Below, piece after piece: positions 22,241-34,800 of a stretch of 64,000 nt of DNA. The notes beneath the pieces are model-generated. The model worked only from the letters and a program-made list of their open reading frames with translations, had not been told where the DNA came from and did not search any database. The position numbers and the translations under genes were made by a program. The DNA is from Eleusine coracana subsp. coracana (taxonomy: Eukaryota; Streptophyta; Magnoliopsida; Poales; Poaceae): contig CM064434.1 in NCBI GenBank assembly GCA_032690845.1, positions 6,574,108-6,638,107 on the forward strand, read 5' to 3'. Positions within the stretch are counted from its first letter, which is position 1, and each line of letters begins with the position of its first letter.

Positions 22241-24145
22241 AGCAATAGGCTAAGATATTGGAATTTTAACATAAATATTTCTATTAAGGAGTTACCGCTT
22301 TCCTTAGTGGGTTTACCCTTGTTCTGTTTATTTGTGGTATAAACAGGATGCTTTATGACTGGTTTCGACCTACCAGACAACTACCACAATGATCCGGAGG
22401 CTTTGTTGAGGAGAGTGCGTCAAACACTGACCCCTCCTCGACCTAGACTTGCTCTTGTAGCACCTCCGATCCTAACAGCTCAATAGCAAGACCCTTCCAC
22501 GTCCGCTCAACCAACCATGGCTGAGAATACAATCCGTGACTACTCCGCCCCATCTGCAGACAACATCCGCACCGGTTTGAACCCGAACATGGGGAATGGA
22601 GGTTATCAGCTGAAATCGGCCTTAATCAACATGGTTTTGGCTAGTCCTTTCTGTGGCAAGGCATCAGAAGATGCAAACGTCCACCTCCAATAGTTTTTGG
22701 CGGTGTGCAGCACCTTCACCATGAGGGAGGCGACTCCTGAAGCTATTCGCCTTCTCCTTTTACCATTTTCACTGATGGGGAAGGCGAAGCAATGGTTCTA
22801 CAGCAATCAAGAAGAGCTCACTTCATGGGACAAGTGCTCCAACGCCTTCCTTGCCAAGTTCTTCCCGCTAGGCAAAACCAATGCCCTGCGGAATAAGATT
22901 TCAAGTTTCCAACAGCTAACCGATGAAAGCATCCCTGAGGCATGGGAGTGTTTCCAAGAGTATACTCTGGCATGCCCACATCATGGAATGCAAAATTGGT
23001 TGCTAATCCAAAGCTTCTACCATGGGCTCAACCGTCCCGCTCATGAGCACCTAGATGCAGCCGCTGGAGGTTCCTTCTTCTCTCTGAAGGTCAAAGAAGC
23101 TCAAACTCTCATAGAAAAGATGGTCGCCAACTATAGTGGCTATGTTGAGAGGCAAAACCAGCCGCAACCAAGATGAGGGGAGTCCGCCAAGTTGACGGTA
23201 TTGACATGCTAGTAATCAAGATGGATCAACTTTTGAAGAAAATGGATTCGCCACAAACTGCCCTATCCCTAGACTCTCGTATGACTTGCGAAGTTTGTGG
23301 GAATGTTGGACATTTGGGTAGCCGCTGCCCAGAAACTCAAGAAGAAGAAGAAGTGAACTACCTCAACAACAATGGGTTTAGGCCCTGTACGAACAACTTC
23401 GGATGAGAGTCCATGCCGAACCTTACCTTCAACAAGAACATGGGTAACTCTGACAACTTTACTTGTAATGAACCTTCCTTCCATGATCTTGTTCTAGCAC
23501 AATCTAAAATTAATGAAAGTATTAGTAGGAAATTTATTGCTACTGATAAAGTCCTAGAAAGCATAGATTCTCGTATGGAAGCATTTAATACCTCTTTGCA
23601 AAACCAGCTTAGCCATAACAAAATGCTAGAGACACAAATTGCTCAGCTGGCCGCTTCTGTTGTTAAGCCTAACTCGGGAAAGCTCCCCGGTCAGCCGAAA
23701 GCAAGCCCCAAGGAAAATGTGAATACCGTCAAAACTAGAGGCGGAAAATCTACACAGGATCCGCCAAATCCTAACATTGCAGGGAAGACCAGGGAAACCA
23801 ATGAAGAGTCAGAAGGAGAAGAAGAAATTGAAGTTAAGGAGGCAAAAGCACCCCTCAAGAAAGCTCCGCATGAGTTCTATGATACCCTGGCGTTGCCATT
23901 TCCCCCTCGACAGAGGAAGCCAACAGTGGACGAGCAATTCAGGAAATTTGTTGAGGTAATAAAGAAATTATATGTCAACATACCACTACTTGATGCTATG
24001 TAGGTTCCTACATACTCCAAGTACCTAAAGGACATCCTCAATAGCAAACGCCCAATCCCATCGACGAAGGTTGTCAAATTGACGGAGGAATGTAGCACTG
24101 CTATCTTGAACTCTCTCCCAGAAAAGAAGCGAGACCCGGGATGCC

Positions 24146-24642
24146 GATCATCGAACTTGACAAGCCGATCATCGCACTGCCCCTTCTTGGCGCGCCAACT
24201 GTCGACACTAATATCGGCAGTGGATCATAGGGCTACCCATGATCCTTGTGTATCGGTAAAGGCATGCGCGAGACCGAGAATCGATGGACACACAAGATGC
24301 AAGGTTTAGACAGGTTCGGGCCTCCTTAAGGATAACAACCCTACGTCTTGTGTTCTGTGGTGTATTATGTGGTATGATGTATCTATGAGAGAGCCCCTGC
24401 CCCTCCTTATATATCCGGGGGGGGGGGGGGGGGGCAGGGTTACATGGCAAGTGTCCTAGTCGGTTACAACATGATTTCCGATTAGGATTCTATCTCTAAC
24501 TTTCTATCTCTAGTGTTGACTTGTCGTGTACTCCAAGTAATAATCCAAGTAGTTATCTTCATGGGTCTTTATCTTTATTGGAGCCCGGCCCACTCGGCAA
24601 TATATTCGAGTGGTGAGGTATCCCTGGTATATATATCCCACA
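24146..24642 (+). repeat. LARD-G left terminal repeat
   Basis: From GATCATCGAACTTGAC to TATATATCCCACA. Contains TGTCGACA at 24200-24207, a TATA-like TTATATATCC at about 24407, and a homopolymer of 18 G at 24417-24434 where the right copy has six. The G run may be real slippage or an assembly artefact. Confidence 0.8.
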
Positions 24643-25400
24643 GTAGCCCCCGAGAGCTTTGCAAGTTAGTTGTTGATCTTCAGTTAATTGACTAATGCTT
24701 CGCCATGAATATGATTAACTTTTGTATGTACAGCAACAAACTTGTAAAGGTCTCCAAGAATCTTCAAAAAGAATTATACGCCAAATAATATCCATATGCG
24801 GGGAAAAAATCCACCTACTAGGTGTAGGTATAGACCCTGACTCAGAAGGTATTTAGATCATAAAATATCTTGTGTCTCAAAAATAATAACGGCGTATGTA
24901 AATCTGGATTTACCACTTTCTCCGACTGATTCGATGAGGAGTTTTAATACGGTAGCCCACAAGATAGGTTCTACAACTCCTGCCAACTAACAAAAGGAAC
25001 TGTTGGTACAAATGAATCTGAGTGATACTTGACCAAATATATCAAGCATAACAGTCATCAAAATATCCTGGTGATACTTGATCCAATATAACAAGTATAA
25101 GAGCCATCAAAAATATCCAAGCAATACTTGATTAAATATAATAAGCATAGCAGCCCCCGGGCGTGATTCCGAGTGAAAAATAACAACTCTTGCAGGGCTC
25201 TCTAGTATTAAGTAAGATCATAAGTAATCAATAATAGCCAAGTGATCCAATAATATCATCGAATGATATAACGACTCGAGACAAGAAGACCGAGTAATCC
25301 AATAATGAAGCTGAATGATCAAATAACTCGGGATAAAAAAACCAGAGTGATGTCAATAAAGTAGCGCCAATTGATATAGCTACTATAATCCATGAAAATA

Positions 25401-25580
25401 ATGTATTCAATAAATAATACATTAATAAAACAAATAATGTATTCAATAAGTAATACATATATAAAACAAACAATGTACTCAAAAGATAATACATTGATAA
25501 AATGAACAATGTATTCAATATGTAGTACACTGATAAATCAAACAATATATTCAATATGTGATACATATATAAAATAACAA
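25401..25580. repeat. 36-bp minisatellite, five units
   Basis: Units begin at 25401, 25437, 25473, 25509 and 25545, an exact 36-base period; consensus starts ATGTATTCAATAAGTAATAC. It is very AT-rich. The long minus-strand ORF over it is only a by-product of the 12-codon period. Confidence 0.9.
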
Positions 25581-25849
25581 TATTGATCCATTGCTAGAAA
25601 TGCAATAGATGCTTGGGTTGTATTGGGTGATTAAGTACTATATGAACTCGAGCCTAACTCTCACAACCAGTAAATATCAGGTACCAATACTACTAAATGA
25701 CTTCCTTAACCTTCAACATGAAACATGGAGACTAAGAACTCACTCAGATGAACATGTGAGTCAAGGTAAAAAGCCGCCTCGGTCCTCAACAAACGATATG
25801 AACTATGGAGACTAAGAACTCACTCTATGAAGCATATGCGAGTTAAGGT

Positions 25850-27170
25850 AATACCGAGAGTCTAATGCATCAAGATTATGCAAAAAGAAATCATCCCTAA
25901 GTTAAAGAACCTACGGCATTTAATTAGAAGAATAAAACTAAAATTATAAAATACTTAGCTGCTTAATATCCATCGAGCTAAAGATGAGCCCCTGACATAA
26001 TAGCTCAAAAGGTCCGAGGGATCGAAATTCTAGAAACCATGAGTAGTTGATCATGGCCAAGTGATCCAATGAGTCGGTGCAAGTGATATCAATGAGACAA
26101 CTGTAATACAAGAACACAAATAATATAGTTATATGTAAAATTTATATAAAGCATTAATGAAACAACATCTTTAGTACCTAAGTCTGTTGGATTTTTGTTA
26201 TTCGTGTAAGGCTTATGTTTGCTTAGAGTTCTGATCATTCAACCAACAGACATAAATAATAAACAAGGTTCATTAGAAGAATAATGTGCACGACAATTTT
26301 GACAAACGACATGAGCCATAGAGCTAGACTGACCAATTTGGGTAATGGGAGTCAGACGGGCAACTAAGCAAAATAGCTGAACTCCTCCTAATACCAGCAC
26401 TGCTAAAACTCATTCGGCCAAACATGTACGAGTTGAAATCAACCGAGAAAAATTATTGACCAATATTGTCAAGGCGAAAAGATGAGTTCAAAAAAAACTC
26501 AAAATTTATTACTATAAGGCTCAGAACCTACAACCTTTAAATCATACTGGTAAGAAAAAATTATAAAATTTACTTAGATTTATGACGATAGATGAGTCCA
26601 AGACGAGCCCCCGAGCATACCGCTAGATCATCAAGTCAGCGATCGAGTCGTCGAATAACTCATTGTTCGATCCGTCGAATCGCAGGTCGCCGAATTGCCA
26701 CGCCAAGTGATTGGTCGCCACGCCGAGTGATTTATTGAGTCAACGAGTGGCTGCAAATGCTTGAGTGACTCAAAACGTCACCAGTGTGTTTGTGCCTTCA
26801 ACCATATAGACGAGCCATTGCATCGCCGAGTTGCTGACCCATCAGCCGAGTGGACAACCGGCCTCGCCATCTTGATTACCCGCCTTTTTCATAGCAACAA
26901 GCACCTGGTTTGATTTGACAAATACGATATAGCTAACCATGGTGTAGATGGTCAACTCATAGATGCAAAAGGATAAGTGCAAAATAAACTTAAAACTATC
27001 ACCGTAAGATTAAGAACCTACGGCCTTCAAATTGAGTTAATATGAATAATAATAAAAAAAGACTATAAAGTTTATTTAGCTTTGATATTCGACGAATTGT
27101 AGACGAGCCATATGCAAGCCCCCGAGTGTGTGGCTTGATTGTCAATGCGAAACCATCGAGTGATTAATCA
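25850..27170. repeat. Degenerate ~500-620-bp repeats in the LARD-G interior
   Basis: At 25902, 26518 and 27012 the same order recurs: AGAACCTACGGC-like block, an A-rich stretch, ATAAAATTTACTTAGC-like block, then GACGAGCCCCCGAG. The AGCCCCCGAG motif also appears at 24643 and 25152. Units are diverged and have no ORF. The rest of the interior (24643-25400 and 27170-28364) is AT-rich with no further feature I can support. Confidence 0.65.
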
Positions 27171-28364
27171 CGTGATCGAGTGGCTCGCAAGTCTCTAAAC
27201 CGTAAGCTGCCAAGTCGTCGTGTTGCCAACATAATAGCCGAGTCACCAAGTACTCAGCCGAGTAATTGAGATGACATGCCAACGTTTCTCATGTACAAAA
27301 GAAGTTATTCCGTTAATAAGATAGATTAATATTGAAAAAATAAAATAATACGGAATAATTAATATGGAAAGAAATTTCCCTGAATTGACTGAGTGACCGG
27401 TCGAATTTCCGAGCTACTGTGTTGCCTAGTGGCCAAGTCACCAAAGCTCCAAATCCACAAGTCGGATCTCAAACTCGATCACGAGTTAGAGTCGTAGTAG
27501 TGCTGGCCGAGCTGCTCGCCGAATCGTAATGCCATGCAGCATCGGTTCTCTCTGGGCCAATGTACTGATCGATCTAATCCAGACACCGCTGGATCGCGTA
27601 TCGCACATGGATATACAGAAGCTTGGCTTGTAACTTAGACCATCGATGTCAGAGTCCATGAGTTGTGAGTCATCAAATGACCAAGATACCGCATCATTAA
27701 CCTCATGATCTTGTCATTAGCCAAGTTTGATTTGCCTTGTTGATATGACATAACCTGGATCTCATGCCATCGATAGCGACACGTTCATGCAAAAAAAACA
27801 AAATTGAAACAGCATAACGTGCATGAATTGATTACTTTATATGGAATAAAATAATATGGAAAAAGATTCCCCTGTGGCAAGAATTGACTCGGACATAGCC
27901 TTGGTTGCACAAGTCGAACTCAGGGACTCTTTGATCTTCTTGCATTGGAAGATAAACTTGCCAACTCCAAACATGCTGACAGCTCACGACACCACACGCG
28001 CACATGTATGTGATTAGTAGAAAGTCACGAGTCTTGCCAACTCCAACTCGTAGTCGGTTCCAATTCTCGATCGATTTTTGATCAACCGGATGGATCTGCC
28101 ACTGGTTTCGACGTCGACCACATGCTATGGCTTTGGCATGTAATCTTGAGCATCTCGTTGCTGCCGCCGCCGACCTGGCCTTTGGTCTCCATGAAGCAAA
28201 GTCACGAGTCTTGCCATTGCTTGCCTGGTGTGCACGCCGCCACGACGACTGCCTGCTCATCGACTTCTCTTGTGTGTGAGCCAAACAACACGCCGCCTCG
28301 CTGGATGAAGTTATTGCCTCCGCTCCATCATTGACAATGAAGATCTGTATTTTCTCAAAAGCTT

Positions 28365-28849
28365 GGTCATCGAACTTGACAAGCCGATCATCGCGCTGCC
28401 TCTTCTTGGCGCGCCAACTGTCGACACTAATATCGGCAGTGGATCATAGGGCTACCCATGATCCTTATGTATCGGTAAAGGCATGCGCGAGACCGAGAGT
28501 CGATGGACACACAAGACGTAAGGTTTAGACGGGTTCGGGCCTCCCAAAGGATAACAACGCTAAGTCCTGTGTTCTGTGGTGTATTATGTGGTATGATGTG
28601 TCTATGAGAGAGCCCCTGCCCCTCCTTATATATCCGGGGGGCAGGGTTACATGGCAAGTGTCCTAGTCGGTTACAACATGATTTCCGATTAGGATTCTAT
28701 CTCTAACTTTCTATCTCTAGTGTTGACTTGTCGTGTACTCCAAGTAATAATCCGAGTAGTTATCTTGATGGGTCTTTATCTTTATTGGAGCTCGGCCCAC
28801 TCGGCAATATATCCGAGTGGTGAGGTATCCCTGGTATATATATCCCACA
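28365..28849 (+). repeat. LARD-G right terminal repeat
   Basis: Matches 24146-24642 apart from scattered substitutions and a shorter G run. It ends TATCCCACA immediately before the resumed ATH-E1 protease coding. Confidence 0.8.
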
Positions 28850-29497
28850 CCAACCATCCCATGTTCCATCGGGATGCAGAAATTCAACAACGCCGTTTGT
28901 GACTTGGGGTCGAGCGTGAGCATCATGCCAAAGGTAGTGTATGACAAACTCGATGCCAATTCATTATCCCCTACGGCAATGAGCTTGCAGCTCACCGGCC
29001 AGTCAGTCCGCTGCCCAGCGAGCATTACGGAGGACATCCCCGTAAGGATAAGGAACTCTCTTGTTCCCGTCGACTTTGTGGTGCTAGACATGGAGGCAGA
29101 TGCAAAGACACCTCTTATACTAGGAAGGTCATTCCTTAGCACTGCAAATGCCAACATTGATGTTGGGGCTGGAGAAATCCACCTTAACATTAATGGATAC
29201 GATGAAAAGTTCGCCTTCAAACCCCAAACGGAACAATGCAATTAGGTACGTGTCTTTTATGGCAAAAATTCTAACATGGTGCAGAAAATTGAGGTGTATC
29301 CAATTCCATCAAAATTGGGTGCACCGGTGGTAAAAGTTAAGAACACACCACCACCGCCCAAGAAGAAGAACGAGCCACAGGAAATAAAGAGAAAGGTCGC
29401 CGCCAAGCCAAAGAATATCAAACAAGGATGTTGGAAGAAAGAAGTTTCACCGATCGTGGAAAATTCTCAATCCACGATGGGCACCACGAAGAATTAA

Positions 29498-30796
29498 ACG
29501 AGGAGAACATCTTGTTCGAGACGTAAAATCCGGACCCTCGTCGTTCCTTACCTCTCATTAAATTAGTTTTATTTTCCCTAACCACTAAATTAGGCTAAAA
29601 AATGACCACCTTGGTGATGGCTCGGCCAAATTTGCTGGCCGGGAGGTCAAATTTCATAAAAAACGACCACCCGGGTGATAATCTGAGGCTCCTATCCAGC
29701 CAGTCAGTTTTCAGCACCCTGGAGGTCGTATTTCATGAAAACGACCCCCCGGTTATGTAATATTCAAGTACCCAGAATCCAACCCGACCAGTCAAATATT
29801 AGCACCCAGGAGGTCAAATCTCAGCAAAAATGACCCTCCGGGTGATGGTCTGATCATCCAACCCGGCTAGTCGGATTTCAGCAAACCGAGAGGTCATATC
29901 CCATGAAAATGACCACCCGGCTGGGTAAAATTTTGGGAGGTCAGATTCTATTGATTTTTAGCACCCGGGATGTCATATTTGACAAAATATGATCACCCGG
30001 CTAGCTAATCTTAAGCCACCTAACCTGAAATAACCCAATCAAGTTTAAGCACCCTCGAGGTCATTTTTCATGAAAATGACCACCTGGCTGGGTCATTTTT
30101 ACCGCCCAGCAAGCCATGCAGCCTGGCACAACCTTTTCTCGGATTATTGGCACTTTTAATGCAGAGATGATGGCCATGAGTGGTGGAGGTGTGCCCAGCT
30201 TTCCCTTTAGGCAAAATGCTCATAAAAAGGGCCACCATGAGTTAAAACAAGTGATTGAAAGCCACTCAAATCACTCCATGTTTTGATCATCCACTCTCAC
30301 CTGCCACCCTATTCACCTAGGCACCATAGAGGGTAGAACACTCATTACAAAATTCTAACTTTGGCCATCTCGTCAATCCCTCCTTGTTCCCTATCCTCTC
30401 TCCTTTTTTCGGAATAATGGAGGCATGCATTTCACATGGCACATGTACAAGCAACCTGGCCACCAATAATACACCCAAGTGGCAGGAAAAGGGACTGCCG
30501 GCCGGCATGGGGTGCCACTCGGCCTGGCCACTCCTCTGCCCAAGGCTCCTCTTGAGCCTATAAATAGAGGGCTCACTCTCGTTTTCTTCTCCACCCTCAG
30601 CTGAAAACATTTCTCTCACAAACTCTCTCCCTTTTGCACTCCTTTTCTCACTCCACTAGCTCCCTCTAGTAAGTGCACTTTGCACTTAGCAATAAAAGTG
30701 TGCTGCAATAAAACCAAATAGAGAGAATTTGTTGTCACCCTTGCACGCTTGAACGACTAACACTTGGACTACTAACTGAACAACTAACCGCTAGGA
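29498..30796 (+). promoter_or_regulatory. ATH-E1 spacer: hairpin array, LTR-like promoter and leader intron
   Basis: Non-coding. 29640-30090 holds about seven degenerate units with the near-palindrome GGTCATTTTTCATGAAAAT followed by GACCACCCGG. 30490-30570 resembles the promoter part of the LTR: GGCCGG-rich, then TATAAATAGAGGG at 30559-30571, identical over 13 bases to LTR2 at 54907. Downstream is CTA|GTAAGTGC (donor GT at 30669) and, just before the ATG at 30797, CCGCTAG|GA. E2 has an additional 53 bases ending CCCTTTTGCAG|GA that supply a better acceptor. I infer a separate promoter with a leader intron for the downstream ORF. Confidence 0.55.
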
Positions 30797-31869
30797 ATGG
30801 CAAATATTTGGAGAGGCCTCTACATCAAGTTCAGCAGCAACAACGGCTCCAGCCGTGGGAGGCGTACGCCAAGTGAGTGCTCAGAAGCCGAGCACTCGGG
30901 AGCTTCACATGGGTATGCCCTGAGTTATCGTTCAGACTCAATGTCCGTATCCGATGCCCCAACGGTGCAAAGCATGCAAGATGAAGAGTTTGACAAGTTC
31001 ATGGAGAGTGAAGAGAATATGGTGTTCAATGACAATGACGAGCGAAGCAAACATACCGCCATTCGGGACCGGGAGTTCACATCCGTGTGTAAGTTCAACC
31101 ACAACTTCCTCGAGTGGATCGGTTTTCTCGTTGATTTTGCGTACGCACTCAACACATCTAGATGGTATGATTTCTACCACCTCGATGATTATGGTTCTAA
31201 ATGGCTTACCATTGAAATCCATTGCACCTTAAAAGTCCACACCACTCCATCCAACAAATTAGGCACTCTCTATCAATTTTGTCTTTTTGGTGAAACCTAT
31301 GAACGGTCTTTAAAACAAATTAGCACTTACCTTGGTTTTGACCGAAAAGCCCCAATAGACATTGATAAACTTAAAGGTTTCACCCCGCAAGGACTTTGGG
31401 CTAAGATAGGAAATCCCGTCACGGGGCAGGAGCGCACTAGCGACATTCATAACCCTTCGCTCTGTAGAATTCACCGTTTTATCACTCACTACCTCACCCA
31501 TCGGGGTGATGTACGTTCAGTGAATAGTTTGGATAAAGCTTATCTCTTTGCTCTAACAAAGAAAATTAAAACGAATCCCACTTTGTTCCTCATCAACCAT
31601 TGGCTCACCCTAGAATTCAAGCAGCATGGACCTATCACTTGCACATCTTTTGTCACTAGAATTGCTAGAAAGGTTGGTGCGCTCCATAGAGTTAGAACAA
31701 ATCGCCTCCCTAGTGCTCCTTTGCCAGGGAAAGATCACTTTTGGCAAGCCCACCATTTGAAGGAGGAGAACAATAGGTTCTACATGCTTTATCCAGCGCG
31801 CAACACAGAGATAGAACTGCCTAACGTCGAGCTCACCATCATCGGTAGAAAGAACTTCCTATACAATTG

Positions 31870-31874
31870 GCAAG
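31870..31874. repeat. Target site duplication GCAAG, left copy (TEK2)
   Basis: Equals 47127-47131 on the other side of TEK2. Confidence 0.93.
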
Positions 31875-34800
31875 TGAGGCGGCCCTCCCCGCAGGATCGA
31901 GGTCCCGACGGTGCTGATAACACAGACACTTGATAATACAACATTGGTCCAAATTTAAGTAGAATATTACAATAATTCGATGGTTCAGAGTGCAGCGGAA
32001 TTAATACAAGTTCATATTGTTTCGAAAATAGCGGAAGCAATTAACATAAGGAACTACAAGCTCGACGATACAGCGTAGTGATGATCCCTGCCCGGAGAAT
32101 CATCACCCTAGCAGCACACACATCACTGCGGCGGCGAGTCGGACTCCCAGTGGGCAGTCCAACCCTCGGGGACTTGCACGTCCCAAGGCATCACATTCTC
32201 AGGCAAATCAATCTCTTCATGACCTGTAAACAACAATGGCACAAAGCCTGAGTACTAATTACTCAGCAAAACTTACCCGTCGAAAGACCTAGACATGCAA
32301 GGCTCTAACAGGGTAGCTTGTTTGAAAGGGACTCGCACTAAGCAGCCTATTAGTTCTATCGAGTTTTATTGAGCCATGTTAATTGGGTGAAGCAGAATGT
32401 GACTTTAGTGGAACTATATAGGATAATAAGGCCAATACAGGGTAACGGCATTACAAGAGTATCAATAGAAGAAATCAACATAAGGGGCAATAATCAACTT
32501 TCATGATGCAACTATGTGACGACTCAGTGACCAAACGGTACTCTTTACTGCGAGCGACAGCAATTGCAATCGATTTTACACCAGCTGGGGATAACCCGAA
32601 ATATACGACACATACGTACCAATTAAGGTCGTATATGGCAACCTTTCACAAGGAAGAAAAACAACTTGGTCCGGGTCCAGTCTCAGCGAGTGGGCATGCC
32701 GTTCTGCCAACAGTACTTCGTGGTATGAACCGCCCACTCCAGCAGCAGAAGGGTCAACGACCACTATACTGGGTATCGTCCTCATTGCCGCGTCAATGCT
32801 ACATCAGTTTACTAGTTCCCATGGACTAGCATATATTCGGTACTATTCAATACTTGACCAAGGGGCCGACCACGGACGGGTCCTAGTTTCGACAAGGCAG
32901 GGCTACCGCAGTCAACACCCATGTATTGCTGCAAACCTACACATGCATCTTCCCTGCCCGATCATAACAGTAAAATAAGCTTCTTTTAGGTTCCCGTTCG
33001 AGTGGTAAAGTTTACTTCTTAATGATAATGTCTACCGAGACTATTAGTCACTAAGCGTAGCGACACAGTACCCTTTCTATCACAGTTCTAATGATAAGCA
33101 GGGGTCATTTGGGGGTCATGCAAGGTGGATTTCCAATCAACTCCTATGACCTAATGCATCAGACAATCAAATACGTAGCAGTGACATAAACTAGCAAATT
33201 TTATAAATGGGCAAATGCAAACTGGGGCTTGCCTGGATCGATGTTGGTGTTAGAAACTACAACGTCTTGCTCTTGGGGTTCAAGATCCTTCTGCAGATTT
33301 TCTTGTTCCTGCTCCGGGTTGTTGTCGCCTATATGATAGAATTGAATTGTCGGTATTACCAAAATACCATAGAATGCAAGGATATGATGTACAATGTCTT
33401 TAATGTTGATTAACATTATTATTATTATGTTCTCGAAGCCATATGCTTCGAAGAAACCAATTAGAGTTTCATCATTTTATGTGTGTTAATCATTTATTTA
33501 GGGTTGTTACAGTCCTTCAAAATAATTAAGTGATTACAATAGTAACCAATTGATTCTGATGTTGTATGATTTAACATGATCAGGGACATAAGTGAATTGT
33601 ATTTTTATTAATTTACAGCCCCTGGATATAATTACTTTAATTACTAGCATTTATTAAAGTAAAATAGTGGTATGAGCAATTAATTTAATTTAATTAAGTA
33701 AACTTAGGTTTCTGGACTTATGTTATTTACTAGGTACAGAGGCTTGTGTGAGAGATTTTTGTGCCATGTGTCATGGGCCAATTAATTATAAAATAATTAC
33801 TAGAATTAATTTAAGTAAACAAACTAAATAAATTCCAGAGCCAAACATAATCCATATTTTATCAAACCAAAATTTGTGGCGGTAGATAATCATGTGTTTA
33901 TTGAGCATGCCAAAAATCAGGATTAAATTTTATTCCTAGAATTTCTAGTGAATTAACTAGTGTTTAAGCAATTAAATGAATTAATAAAAATACATGTACA
34001 GAGACTATGATTTATTATTTTACTAAAATAGAGCTCTCAAAGATGAATCCAGAAAAATTGGTTTGGGTTGATTTGAGTTTAAAATCAATTTACTATGAAT
34101 TTTTGAAGTTTTAATGGTTTTTTGGAATTTTTCTACTCTGGGAAAGGCCACGCAGGCAACACCTCAGCGCCACGTCGGCTACGCGTGGACGCCACATCGG
34201 TGCCAGATGGACGGCCAGTAGGCTCGTTGGAGCGGGGCGGCGCACGGCCGGAGGGCTCACTGCCGGCGGCTACGCGCAGCAAAATCTCGCCGCGGTTAAG
34301 GGAAAATGGAGCGTGCATTACGGCGAGGGAAGCGGAAGGGTTTGCGAGGAGTGGTTCTCACCGGATGTTGGTCGGCGACGTGAGGCGGCGGAACCCTGAT
34401 CTTTGGCGGCGTCGCGTTTCTGGTAGGAGACAGCAAATCGGTCGCCGTCTTCGCGTAGAGCACCAGCAGAAGGCGGAGAACACCGGCGTCGAGGATGTCT
34501 TCGTGGACTCGAACCGGAACTAGTAGCTCGTCGGTGAGGCGGCTTCGATGAGCGATGGTGACGGTCGAGTCTAGGAAAAACCGAAGTGTCGTCGACTCCA
34601 GTGATGGAAACCAAGGGAAAATGGGTCAAGGAAAACGTCGAGGATTGTGCGCAAACGGTAGAGGAGGAAAGAGGGAATGGTGCTCACCGGAAGCGGCTAA
34701 TTTCGATCGACGACAGAGGAGGCCACCAGAACTGTGCGCCTCGGTTTTTCTTCAAATTGATCGAGCACACACGGGGAGTCGTCGAGGAGATGGCCTGGGA

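Larger units (their letters stand above)
24146..28849 (+). mobile_element. LARD-G: non-coding LTR element inserted in ATH-E1 gag-pro
   Basis: Two near-identical terminal repeats of about 490 bp enclose 3.7 kb without credible coding sequence. The host reading frame on both sides joins correctly (GC before, PTIPCSIG after) when compared with ATH-E2, which fixes the insertion limits. No clear 5-bp duplication is present; at most one or two C residues are shared. The first bases of the two terminal repeats differ (GATCATCG against GGTCATCG) and do not show a clean TG start. It fits a large retrotransposon derivative that moves with proteins of another element. The partner family is unknown. Confidence 0.7.
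22355..29497 (+). pseudogene. ATH-E1 Gag-protease, broken by stops, a frameshift and LARD-G
   Basis: Starts ATG ACT GGT TTC at 22355. Gag blocks: ALINMVLASPFCGKASED, FTMREATPEAIRL, FSLMGKAKQWF, EAWECFQEYTL, HLDAAAGGSFFSLKVKEAQ; zinc knuckle CEVCGNVGHLGSRC at about 23288-23330. Lesions: TAG at 22484 and 22691 (the latter CAG in E2), a 1-base deletion near 23168, TGA at 23404 (TGG in E2), TAG at 24001 (CAG in E2), and the 4.7-kb LARD-G insertion after 24145. Coding resumes at 28850 with PTIPCSIG, the protease CDLGSSVSIMPK (Asp 28901) and ILGRSFL, then a Pro/Lys-rich tail ending at TAA 29495-29497. This end is shared with E2, so it is the true terminus. Confidence 0.88.

Noticed and set aside
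25228..25566. 112-codon minus-strand ORF with regular Tyr/Leu repeats
   Set aside because: It is the translation of the 36-bp minisatellite, whose period is a multiple of three.
27832..28334. ORFs near the right end of LARD-G as a captured host gene
   Set aside because: No recognisable domain, both strands open in short stretches, no intron or codon pattern. The text is left as non-coding interior.
24146..28849. DNA transposon such as a CACTA element for the block in ATH-E1 gag-pro
   Set aside because: The ends are long direct repeats, not short inverted repeats with CACTA termini, and there is no transposase remnant.
30797..31933. Envelope-like protein encoded by the ATH-E downstream ORF
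   Set aside because: No signal peptide or membrane segment is visible. It resembles the Athila ORF1 family of unknown function instead.
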